Source of the DNA: Chitinophaga sp. YR573
GTDB lineage: Bacteria > Bacteroidota > Bacteroidia > Chitinophagales > Chitinophagaceae
Reading direction: 5' to 3'
Assembly (NCBI RefSeq): GCF_900110995.1
Contig: NZ_FOJF01000001.1
Location: 2,931,199-2,995,198 of the forward strand
DNA: 64,000 nucleotides
Part shown: positions 52,941-60,276 of the stretch, piece after piece
Position numbering within the stretch: the first letter of the stretch is position 1
How the letters are laid out: every line of letters starts with the position of its first letter
Made by a program: the position numbers and the translations under genes
The notes under the pieces: model-generated
The model's input: the letters and a program-made list of their open reading frames with translations, nothing else
Databases searched by the model: none
What the model was told of the DNA's origin: nothing

Positions 52941-54571
52941 CAGATAACATTCGTAAAGCTAAAAGTATCTCCATCAAATAACCCCAGATCACTCAGCTTC
53001 AGATGTGGAATTACCAACAACGCCATAAATGATAATGTCATAAAAGGTGCGCCCAGCTGACTGCCTAATGCCTTGGCTGCTGCATCCAGCTCACTATATC
53101 TGGCGGCTACTTCATAACCATCCAGGTTACTCATCAGGCCCGCTACCGGCAGCGGTAATACGCTGGCTACGCCATCACGTACCACACTTACACCACCATG
53201 TGCAGCTATCACTGCATTCACGGCAAGACTGATACTTACATCATCCACACCTACTGCAATAATATTATGACTGTCATGTGCTACCGAAGAAGCAATCGCA
53301 CCATGTGAAAACCCAAAATTGCGGATAAAACCCAGTGCAACAGGAGCAGGATGATAACGGTTTACCACCGCCAGTTTCAACACATCCTTCTCCACAGAAG
53401 AATTCACCACACCATCACGAACAGGTAATGTCTCCAGCAAACTATTGGTAATAAGCTGCCCGTCCAGCGACTCTATTACTTTAACCGTAACTGTATCTCC
53501 ACTGGCAGGAATCCAGAAATCAGAAGGAATACTTGGTACACAATCAAAGTTATTAATCACAGGAGCTACAATAGAATCTATCAGTGTAACACCTTTATCA
53601 GCCACTAATGCGCCATCAATATAAGTAGAGAGTATATTGAAGTCATGAAGATCATCAATAACGATAAAATCCGCAGGATCTCCCACACGCAATAAACCGG
53701 CAGGAATCTTATAATGTAACACCGGATTCACACAGGCCACACGCAACACTTTAAACAAATCAAGCTTTAATGCAAGCGCACGTTTCACCAGCACATTAAT
53801 ATGTCCTTCCACCAGGTTATCCGGATGTTTATCATCACTGCAAAACATCATCTTCTCATAATGTTCATCCAGCAAAGGAATCAACGCATCAAAGTTTCTT
53901 GCGGCACTCCCTTCACGAATCAGGATCTGCATACCATATTGCAATTTATCCAGCGCTTCTTCTGCTGTAAAACACTCATGATCTGTACTGATACCAGCGG
54001 CGATATACTTTTGTGCATCTTTGCCGCGTAACCCCGGTGCATGGCCATCTACCGGCTTCCCGGCACGTTTAGCTGCTGCAATTTTAGCCATCACATCGGG
54101 CTGTTCATGCAACACGCCCGGGAAGTTCATCATCTCTGTTAAATAAAGCACTTCCGGTTTGGCTAACAATGCTTCCACATCTGCTACACTCACTGTAGCA
54201 CCAGCCGTTTCGAACGTAGTGGCAGGCACACAGGATGGTGCTCCGAAGCAGAATTTGAAAGGCACTTCTTTCCCGTTCTTCAGCATATATTCCACACCTT
54301 CCACTCCCAATACATTGGCTATCTCATGGGGGTCAGAGACTGTTGCTACAGTTCCATGTACAACTGCCAGTCGTGCAAACTGTGAAGGCGTAAGCATAGA
54401 ACTTTCCACATGCACATGCGCATCAACAAAGCCCGGCAGCAGATACTGATCGTATACGTTCTCATTAGGTGTTATACTACTGATACGTCCGTCAGTTACC
54501 TGTATGGTAGCCGGGTAAATGCTTTGCTGTAATATGTCTATCAGGTTACCTGATACCTCGAATGTTTTCAT
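52940..54571 (-). CDS. ade: Adenine deaminase
   Basis: This 543-residue metal enzyme of the amidohydrolase superfamily converts adenine to hypoxanthine. The metal motif is LPGFVDAHVHVESSMLTPSQ, followed by VSDPHEIANVLG, DGHAPGLRGKDAQKY and the FCSDDKHPDNLVEGHI segment. The C-terminal half has GFSHGAIASSVAHDSHNIIAVG, characteristic of Ade. The WYL regulator gene lies 11 bases upstream on the same strand, so it probably controls or shares the transcript. Confidence 0.95.
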   Translation of the reverse strand: MKTFEVSGNLIDILQQSIYPATIQVTDGRISSITPNENVYDQYLLPGFVDAHVHVESSMLTPSQFARLAVVHGTVATVSDPHEIANVLGVEGVEYMLKNGKEVPFKFCFGAPSCVPATTFETAGATVSVADVEALLAKPEVLYLTEMMNFPGVLHEQPDVMAKIAAAKRAGKPVDGHAPGLRGKDAQKYIAAGISTDHECFTAEEALDKLQYGMQILIREGSAARNFDALIPLLDEHYEKMMFCSDDKHPDNLVEGHINVLVKRALALKLDLFKVLRVACVNPVLHYKIPAGLLRVGDPADFIVIDDLHDFNILSTYIDGALVADKGVTLIDSIVAPVINNFDCVPSIPSDFWIPASGDTVTVKVIESLDGQLITNSLLETLPVRDGVVNSSVEKDVLKLAVVNRYHPAPVALGFIRNFGFSHGAIASSVAHDSHNIIAVGVDDVSISLAVNAVIAAHGGVSVVRDGVASVLPLPVAGLMSNLDGYEVAARYSELDAAAKALGSQLGAPFMTLSFMALLVIPHLKLSDLGLFDGDTFSFTNVI

Positions 54572-54582
54572 ATAACGGGGTA

Positions 54583-55584
54583 TTAATAAAGTTCCAGCAT
54601 TGCTTTTGCAGATGCTGCTATTTTATCTGCCAGCGACTGTGGCTGTAATATTTTCACATTTGCTCCATAGCTCAGTAAAAGCATTTGCAGCTCGTGATTG
54701 ATGACCACATTCAGCGAGATACGGCATTCCTTTTCATTATCTGATTCCACTTGTTGAGAAGGATGAATAGGCTGCGATTTGATATATTTCCCCTGTATAG
54801 GAGTGAATGCCAGTACTACTTTCTCCGGCTCTCCCAGTGGCACTGTAATACCAATTGCATGCTGGTAATAACTGGCATCATCAAAGTTTTTCTCATCAAA
54901 TTTCTTATCCGTAGGCCATAAGTCAATGATCCTGTCTAATGCAAAAGTAAGCAGGGTACCACCTTTTGCTTTCTGACTTTTCCCTATCAGGTAAAAGCGC
55001 GACTGATATTCCCGCACATGATAAGGCTCTACCCAATGTTCTTTGGGTTCGGTCCTGTCGAAGCTCTGATACGCAATACGGATCACTTCCAGTCCTTTGA
55101 TGGCATCTACGATCACGGGGATGTGAGCTGCTCCTTTATACTGTGCTGCGCGGGCAAATTTGATCAGTCCTTTATGTTCCATCACCTCACGGTTCTGTTT
55201 CAGGCTGGCCGCTATTTTCAGGATAGCATCCTCAAACTGTTGTATAACGGGCAGGCTGCGGAACTGTTCCAGGATACTGATGGCTATTTCAAGGCCCTGC
55301 AGATCGGTTTCATCAATAGGAATGCTGCTGATGGAGAAGTTATCGTCATCATAACGGTAAGTTCCGGAGCTGCGGTCGTATAGGATGGGGGCATGATAGT
55401 TCAGTTCAGGATCATGGCGCATGTCCTGGATGTCTTTTTGAATAGTGCGTACAGAAATGGTAGCATCCATTTTCCTGGATACGTATTCTATAAGGTCTTC
55501 CAGGCTGGGTTTCTTTAAACGTTTATTGCGGAGCCGTTCATCTATCCAGCGATAACGTGAGACGGCATCCTTATTTTTCGGCAT
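54583..55584 (-). CDS. WYL domain transcriptional regulator
   Basis: This 333-residue protein has an N-terminal helix-turn-helix-like region (about 10-60, KPSLEDLIEYVSRKMDATIS then VRTIQKDIQDMR). The WYL domain has IRIAYQSFDRTEPKEHWVEPYH (in parts: IRIAYQSF and HWVEPYHVREYQSRFYLIG), and a WCX-like C-terminus ends in a helix. WYL domains bind nucleic acids or nucleotides and regulate stress, defence or metabolic genes. The gene is 11 bases upstream of ade on the same strand and divergent from an unknown gene. Both are candidate targets. Confidence 0.9.
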   Translation of the reverse strand: MPKNKDAVSRYRWIDERLRNKRLKKPSLEDLIEYVSRKMDATISVRTIQKDIQDMRHDPELNYHAPILYDRSSGTYRYDDDNFSISSIPIDETDLQGLEIAISILEQFRSLPVIQQFEDAILKIAASLKQNREVMEHKGLIKFARAAQYKGAAHIPVIVDAIKGLEVIRIAYQSFDRTEPKEHWVEPYHVREYQSRFYLIGKSQKAKGGTLLTFALDRIIDLWPTDKKFDEKNFDDASYYQHAIGITVPLGEPEKVVLAFTPIQGKYIKSQPIHPSQQVESDNEKECRISLNVVINHELQMLLLSYGANVKILQPQSLADKIAASAKAMLELY

Positions 55585-55653
55585 GGACAGTTATTATTTA
55601 GATGATAAAAATAGTTAAAATTCGCTACGCATATTCGCTGCGTTATGCCCATA

Positions 55654-55661
55654 TACCTTTG
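55654..55661 (+). promoter_or_regulatory. -7 box of the gene at 55686
   Basis: TACCTTTG matches TAnnTTTG exactly and ends 24 bases before the ATG at 55686. It supports that start over a longer frame from 55602. The -33 position lacks TTG. Confidence 0.45.
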
Positions 55662-55685
55662 AATTGTTATAAACGCCTAATCACT

Positions 55686-56270
55686 ATGAACAAGGTAAAT
55701 ACAGCAACCGCACAGACATTCCAGGCTATATCAATAGGACAGATCATTCTGGATGATTCCAATTATTTAACATTCTGGGGCCACCTGCAAAAGGGGGATG
55801 GCTGGCACCGCTGCGACTTTGTAACCACTTATGAAGTGCTGAACACCATGTTACGTCATGTAAAAGACAGAAGTGATGCTGTACAGATGACTATCGTACA
55901 GAAACTGGAAAACATGCGTCAGATCCCTGAAATGATTGATCTTGAAGCAGAACTGGGTTCAGCGATTGTGTTCGATAACATGAATTTCCGCTTAACACGC
56001 CCTGGTTACCGCGAAGAAGGTAATTGGGTAGAATATACAAAAGGAGAATGTTACTTCATAGAAGACGCATCTCCGTTAACCCCTCAGAAAACCAAACAAT
56101 ATGTAAAGAAGATCGACCACTGCATGGATGTGCTGTATCAAAGTTATGCTCTCTACCTTGGCTATATGGAGCTGGATTTTGAGGAAGAAGCCGCCCGTCA
56201 GAAGGCCGATCTCACAGACGATCTTAAATATACCCTGGCATATTATGCCTGGAAAGAAAGAACGATGTAG
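55686..56270 (+). CDS. Hypothetical soluble protein divergent from the WYL regulator
   Basis: The start at MNKVNTATAQTFQAISIGQI gives 194 residues. I do not recognise the family. No signal peptide, membrane segment or catalytic motif is seen. The middle is mixed alpha/beta (GHLQKGDGWHRCDFVTTYEV) and the C-terminus is helical and acidic (LELDFEEEAARQKADL-like). The TACCTTTG box fits the chosen start. The gene shares its promoter region with the WYL regulator. An inverted repeat lies 20 bases after the stop. Confidence 0.65.
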   Translation: MNKVNTATAQTFQAISIGQIILDDSNYLTFWGHLQKGDGWHRCDFVTTYEVLNTMLRHVKDRSDAVQMTIVQKLENMRQIPEMIDLEAELGSAIVFDNMNFRLTRPGYREEGNWVEYTKGECYFIEDASPLTPQKTKQYVKKIDHCMDVLYQSYALYLGYMELDFEEEAARQKADLTDDLKYTLAYYAWKERTM

Positions 56271-56291
56271 GTCCATTTAACCATTAACCCC

Positions 56292-56335
56292 CTTGTTTCC
56301 CTTGCCTGTCAGTCTCTGACAGGTAAGGAAACAAG
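56292..56335 (+). terminator. Possible terminator hairpin after the 55686 gene
   Basis: A 20-bp imperfect stem with a 3-base loop lies 20 bases after the stop codon. It lacks a T-run, so it may be a processing or stabilising hairpin rather than a classical terminator. Confidence 0.5.
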
Positions 56336-56500
56336 ACCTTAACTCATCTGTTGAATAACCCTTTCCATTTAACCTATGCCCTCAATCCATGTTAACCCTG
56401 ACTATCCCCCTGAAAACCCTATACCCCAGCAGAGTTGGATCGCTTATATTATTAAGCATAATCCATAATGCGTTTATTTTGAATTGTTTGTTACACTCCA

Positions 56501-56535
56501 TCCCTGCCTGTTCCCCCAGGCAGGGACTTTTTTTA
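56501..56535 (+). terminator. Terminator-like hairpin upstream of the peroxiredoxin promoter
   Basis: The stem TCCCTGCCTG / CAGGCAGGGA (56501-56526, 6-base loop) is followed by CTTTTTTTAC. It would block read-through into the peroxiredoxin gene, or end a short unknown RNA. Confidence 0.65.
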
Positions 56536-56565
56536 CAAAAAAAATAACTAAAGTCTATAATATTT

Positions 56566-56585
56566 GTAGGAATATCCTACTTTTG
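56566..56585 (+). promoter_or_regulatory. Peroxiredoxin promoter with overlapping inverted repeat
   Basis: TACTTTTG at 56578-56585 is an exact TAnnTTTG box 20 bases before the ATG. It is overlapped by the inverted repeat GTAGGA-ATA-TCCTAC (56566-56580). No -33 TTG lies at the normal distance, so the promoter may need an activator, or be blocked by a repressor at the palindrome. Confidence 0.5.
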
Positions 56586-56605
56586 AAACGTAAAAAGATA
56601 TAACT

Positions 56606-57241
56606 ATGAGCTTAAGACTAGGAGATATAGCGCCAAACTTTCAGGCGAAGACATCAATTGGCGATATAGATTTTTACGAATATCTTGGTGATAGCTGGGG
56701 TGTATTATTTTCTCACCCTGCGGATTATACCCCTGTATGTACTACAGAACTGGGTAAAACTGCACAGCTGAAAGATGAATTTGCAAAACGTAATGTAAAG
56801 GTACTGGCACTAAGTGTAGACTCATTGTCTAAACACGAAGGCTGGATCAAAGATATAAACGAAACACAGAACGCAGACGTTACCTTCCCTATCATCGCAG
56901 ATGAAGACAGGAAAGTATCTGACCTCTACGACATGATTCACCCAAATGCTTCTGAAACATTTACGGTAAGATCGTTGTTTGTTATAGGACCAGATAAAAA
57001 GGTAAAGCTGACGATCACTTACCCGGCTTCTACAGGAAGAAACTTCCACGAAGTATTACGTGTAATTGATTCTTTACAGCTGACTGCTAAATACAGTGTA
57101 GCTACCCCTGCAAACTGGCAGGATGGTGAAGATGTAATTGTAACCGCAGCAATTAAGACGGAAGATATTCCTGAAAAATTCCCTAAAGGTCACAAAATCA
57201 TCAAGCCTTATCTGAGAACAACACCACAGCCGAATAAATAA
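56606..57241 (+). CDS. Peroxiredoxin, 1-Cys/Prx6 type
   Basis: This 211-residue cytosolic peroxidase has the peroxidatic motif FSHPADYTPVCTTELGKTAQ and the Prx6 feature HPNASETFTVRSLFVIGPDK. The long C-terminal arm ends in KGHKIIKPYLRTTPQ, which is found in Prx6 and not in typical 2-Cys AhpC. It reduces hydrogen peroxide and organic or lipid peroxides. It is a single-gene unit with an inverted repeat over the promoter and terminators downstream, which fits oxidative-stress control. Confidence 0.94.
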   Translation: MSLRLGDIAPNFQAKTSIGDIDFYEYLGDSWGVLFSHPADYTPVCTTELGKTAQLKDEFAKRNVKVLALSVDSLSKHEGWIKDINETQNADVTFPIIADEDRKVSDLYDMIHPNASETFTVRSLFVIGPDKKVKLTITYPASTGRNFHEVLRVIDSLQLTAKYSVATPANWQDGEDVIVTAAIKTEDIPEKFPKGHKIIKPYLRTTPQPNK

Positions 57242-57270
57242 GGCTGTGTACATAAGATATAACGTTTAAA

Positions 57271-57298
57271 ACCTGCACCCCGGGGTGTCAGGTTTTTA
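57271..57298 (+). terminator. Terminator of the peroxiredoxin gene
   Basis: The stem ACCTGcACCCC / GGGGTgtCAGGT (57271-57292) is followed by TTTTATT, about 30 bases after the stop codon. Confidence 0.75.
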
Positions 57299-57337
57299 TT
57301 CATAAGAGTTTTTAATGGTTGGTTTTTGATTTTTACG

Positions 57338-57368
57338 AAACGGGGATTTCTCCCCGTTTTTCTTTTTT
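57338..57368. terminator. Second terminator, between the peroxiredoxin and rloB-like genes
   Basis: The stem AAACGGGGA / TCCCCGTTT (57338-57359) is followed by TTCTTTTTT. It can act on both strands and may end the convergent rloB-like transcript, which stops at 57443. Confidence 0.7.
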
Positions 57369-57442
57369 ATACAGGTTGAGAACTTATTAGGGGAGTAAAG
57401 GAAGTAAGGGGATTTTAAAGAAGATTGACTTGGAAGATTAGC

Positions 57443-58057
57443 TTATTCTGTTATATCAAGCCCTAGCAGTTCAAATAACTTATACATCTCAGCTTTGCCT
57501 TGCTGAGGGTTATTTATATCAAAATCACCTCTTTTAGCTGCATTCTCAATGCCGCTCTTTAAATAAGGTCTAAGTCTTTTATAGATGTCAGGAGTGTCTT
57601 TAACAAAATACTTCTCAGATTTAGCAAAATCCTTCAAAGGATCATATTTGGTCAGTTCTTTAATGAGCTGCTCTCCGTTTGCATAGTATTTACCACTATC
57701 TTTTACGTGACTGAGAAACCAAAACTCAAGGCACGGTGTATTAACAAGTATCTTGATCTTACTATCTGATTTGGCTTCAGTCAGGTATTTGTTCAGCTCA
57801 GCAATTCTATTCTCTTTGATCACAACATCCAGGTCTATAATCCAGATAGATTGGTCATAAATCAGGGCATTGGATTTTACTGCCTTAAACTGATCCGCGA
57901 GCTTTTTTTTAGTGGGAAGTTCCGGCTGAATGGAAATCCCTTTTATTTTTTCATTCCGATGTAGCATTTGAAGATACCACATCTCGGTTTCGCCATCTAC
58001 AACGATAGCGAATGTCTTTCTGCCAGTCCCCTTTATCTTCGAGTTACTTCTTCCCAT
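57443..58057 (-). CDS. RloB-like protein (putative TOPRIM-type nuclease partner)
   Basis: This 204-residue protein has the RloB pattern. FAIVVDGETEMWYLQML (about residues 16-32) resembles the Glu-containing first motif of TOPRIM-like nucleases. The acidic strand motif is IWIIDLDVVIKENR (about 71-84). The family motif LVNTPCLEFWFLSHV follows at about 103-117. RloB-type proteins occur beside AAA ATPases in restriction and abortive-infection loci. It overlaps the ATPase gene by 14 bases, so the two are translationally coupled. Nuclease activity is inferred. Confidence 0.85.
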   Translation of the reverse strand: MGRSNSKIKGTGRKTFAIVVDGETEMWYLQMLHRNEKIKGISIQPELPTKKKLADQFKAVKSNALIYDQSIWIIDLDVVIKENRIAELNKYLTEAKSDSKIKILVNTPCLEFWFLSHVKDSGKYYANGEQLIKELTKYDPLKDFAKSEKYFVKDTPDIYKRLRPYLKSGIENAAKRGDFDINNPQQGKAEMYKLFELLGLDITE

Positions 58058-59372
58058 CAGTTAAGTCTATATAATAATCACTTAAATCTGGGACAGCACC
58101 TAATTTGCCTGATCTATACGCATTAAATATAGAAGTAGTGTCCCGTACAATTGTAGAGTCAAAATCACTCAATGAATACAAATCAACACTTCCATTCTCT
58201 TTTTTCTCTGTGAACCAGATTACATCATCTCTTAAGATATCTCTTTCTAATAATAGTTCACGGTAATGAGTAGTAGCAATTAGTTGAGTTGTTTTAACAT
58301 TTACGAGGAAAAGGAGAAGAAAATGTTTTAAAAGATCGGGGTGTAAGGAAGATTCTAACTCATCAATAGCGAGTACACTTTGTTCGTTAAGGATTATGTC
58401 TAATAGCCCACTAAATTCAAAATATCGCTTGGTTCCCTCGGATTCTTCTCTAAAAGGAAGTGTGTATTTTGATATATTGTCTCCGTTTTTTACTGAATGC
58501 TGGAAAAACAGTTCTGTTAATTCAACATTATCCAATTCCTCTAATTTTTTAGGATCCAGATCTATCTGTTGTTGTTTACTAAAAAACAACATTACCTCGC
58601 GAATATTCTTGTCAACTTGATTTGTATGTTTCTCAAAAGATATATCACTGATTTTGAAATCAGCTTTTCTTAAAAATTGTAAGATATTTTTTTTATTAAT
58701 TTTTTGACTTTCCAATTCGCTTGTAATGTATTCGCTTATATCCGAAGTGGGGGTGATAATAGGTGTTAAAACGCTGTGAAACCAATCTGTAACATTCCTA
58801 AGTTCACCGGAATCGATATTCGTTTTCAAAAAACCACTAAGTACAGTTGTATTCCATAATGTATTAGCTTCTAATGTTGATTCAGCAACCTTTTTTACTT
58901 TGATTTTTCCGCCGAATTTAATTATAGAGAGCTGCTTTTCTACATCAGTATTTCTCTCATAGACTAACGACTTTTTAGGGGAATAAAATTCTAGCTTCTC
59001 GTATAAAATTGCATCTCTGGTGAAATCTATCTGATAGGTATATTTAGTATTGTTGTGAACAAAATTTAATTCAAAACTGGATTTTTCTTTAGGCGTCTGT
59101 TGATCAAATAAGAAAGGACTGAAGTCCAGTTTATCATGCTTTTGCTGTAGTGGATTCATGACTAGCCGACGCAAAAATTCCAAACCTTTTAGAATAGTAC
59201 TTTTTCCTGAACCGTTTGAGCCATAGATAAGACCCAGCTTTAAAAGCTTTAACCCAGGCATGGGCTCAATAATATAGTAATGCGCCAGATTTTCTGAATT
59301 TTCCGGCTCAAAGGATAGCGTGATTTTATCCTTGATAGTTCTGAAATTCTTTATGGAAAAGTCAATAATCAT
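58044..59372 (-). CDS. AAA_15-type ATPase (RloA/AbiLi-like defence ATPase)
   Basis: The 442-residue protein is an SMC/ABC-like ATPase with Walker A at residues 51-59 (GSNGSGKST). It opens MIIDFSIKNFRTIKDKITLS, the usual N-terminal strand pattern of AAA_15/OLD-like proteins. Near residue 330 it shows Walker B VLAIDELESSLHPDLLKHFL and then the TTHYRELLLERD switch region. Such ATPases pair with RloB or TOPRIM effectors in phage defence. Base composition is clearly AT-rich: 58561-58620 has 19 G/C of 60, whereas 60481-60540 has 31. This suggests transfer. Confidence 0.85.
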   Translation of the reverse strand: MIIDFSIKNFRTIKDKITLSFEPENSENLAHYYIIEPMPGLKLLKLGLIYGSNGSGKSTILKGLEFLRRLVMNPLQQKHDKLDFSPFLFDQQTPKEKSSFELNFVHNNTKYTYQIDFTRDAILYEKLEFYSPKKSLVYERNTDVEKQLSIIKFGGKIKVKKVAESTLEANTLWNTTVLSGFLKTNIDSGELRNVTDWFHSVLTPIITPTSDISEYITSELESQKINKKNILQFLRKADFKISDISFEKHTNQVDKNIREVMLFFSKQQQIDLDPKKLEELDNVELTELFFQHSVKNGDNISKYTLPFREESEGTKRYFEFSGLLDIILNEQSVLAIDELESSLHPDLLKHFLLLFLVNVKTTQLIATTHYRELLLERDILRDDVIWFTEKKENGSVDLYSLSDFDSTIVRDTTSIFNAYRSGKLGAVPDLSDYYIDLTDGKK

Positions 59373-59401
59373 TATTTTGCCTCTAAATATGTAAGTGTAT
59401 T

Positions 59402-59409
59402 ACAAATAT
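59402..59409 (-). promoter_or_regulatory. -7 box of the ATPase/RloB operon
   Basis: On the minus strand TATATTTG matches TAnnTTTG exactly and ends 29 bases before the ATPase ATG. A TTTG lies 23 bases further upstream, slightly beyond the usual spacing. Confidence 0.45.
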
Positions 59410-59440
59410 AAAGATAAAAACATGGTAAATGCACAAAAGA

Positions 59441-59470
59441 AAAGCCGTCTCAGATATTGAGACGGCTTTT
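59441..59470 (-). terminator. Terminator of the rlmN-rsuA-rluA-type operon
   Basis: The stem AAGCCGTCTCA / TGAGACGGCTT (59441-59467) lies about 45 bases past the RluA-type stop. On the minus strand it is followed by TTCTTTT. It separates this operon from the defence cassette. Confidence 0.8.
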
Positions 59471-59512
59471 AGAATAGTTTTGAAATCTTTCTAAAGTAGA
59501 TATTAAAATCTT

Positions 59513-60256
59513 TTATAAGATAAGCTCAGAGCTTCTGCCACTGTTCTTTCTCAACTGAGTTACTACTGCCTGAATATCTTTCGCCAGCGGCGCTTCAATA
59601 ACATGCTTTTCTCCCTGTTGATCTGTGAACTGTAACTGCCATGCATGCAGTCCCAGACGCTTTAACAGCGGACGTTCTTCCTCAGTTCTCTTACCTAATT
59701 TGTAGGTTTTCTTGATAGAAGATAAGAACACAGGCGCCTCAGTGCCATATAATTCGTCTACTGCTATCGGATGTCCCAGGTATTTCGCATGCACCCTGAT
59801 CTGGTGTGTACGGCCGGTATGCAGGTGAAACTTCACCAGGCTATATAATCCGAAAGATTCCAGTACTTCATAATCAGTATGAGATGCTTTTCCCTTGCTG
59901 TTAATCACCATCTTGCCCTTTTGAACAGGATGTTCCATAATAGCCTGTTCCACACTGCCGGTAGCAGGAGTCAGCTGTCCGTTTACCAGTCCCTGGTAAT
60001 ATTTCTCCACGTTCCTGGTCTCAAATAACTGAGAGTAGTACTTGTGAGATACTTCGTTTTTCGCAAATAAGATAATACCGCTGGTATCCTTATCAAGGCG
60101 GTGTACGGTAAATATTTCACCGTAATGTTTCTTCAGCATTCCCTGTAAGGATGATAACTGGTTATCATGCCTGTCGGGTATCGTTAATGTACCAGCTGGT
60201 TTGTTCAATACAACAAAGTCTGGTGTTTCTTTTATAATAATGTCGTTGATCCTCAT
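59513..60256 (-). CDS. RluA family pseudouridine synthase
   Basis: This 247-residue enzyme converts specific uridines in rRNA or tRNA to pseudouridine. The catalytic aspartate is in FTVHRLDKDTSGIILFAKN. The motif GRTHQIRVHAKYLGHPIAVD is typical of the RluA group. It lacks an N-terminal S4 domain, so it is closer to RluA/RluE-sized members, and the exact target is unclear. It follows the RsuA/RluB-type gene by 20 bases on the same strand, and a terminator lies downstream. Confidence 0.92.
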   Translation of the reverse strand: MRINDIIIKETPDFVVLNKPAGTLTIPDRHDNQLSSLQGMLKKHYGEIFTVHRLDKDTSGIILFAKNEVSHKYYSQLFETRNVEKYYQGLVNGQLTPATGSVEQAIMEHPVQKGKMVINSKGKASHTDYEVLESFGLYSLVKFHLHTGRTHQIRVHAKYLGHPIAVDELYGTEAPVFLSSIKKTYKLGKRTEEERPLLKRLGLHAWQLQFTDQQGEKHVIEAPLAKDIQAVVTQLRKNSGRSSELIL

Positions 60257-60276
60257 AATTCGTAATAGATAGGCTG

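Larger units (their letters stand above)
56271..56535. other. Intergenic region with two hairpins before the peroxiredoxin gene
   Basis: This 335-base gap to the next gene holds no coding frame I would support. An imperfect inverted repeat covers 56292-56335 (arms with CTTGTTTCC/GGAAACAAG outside and CCTGTCAG/CTGACAGG inside). A second hairpin, CCCTGCCTG/CAGGCAGGG followed by a T-run (56501-56535), has terminator form but lies 230 bases from the nearest upstream gene. The stretch between the two is AT-rich and may be transcribed. Confidence 0.5.
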
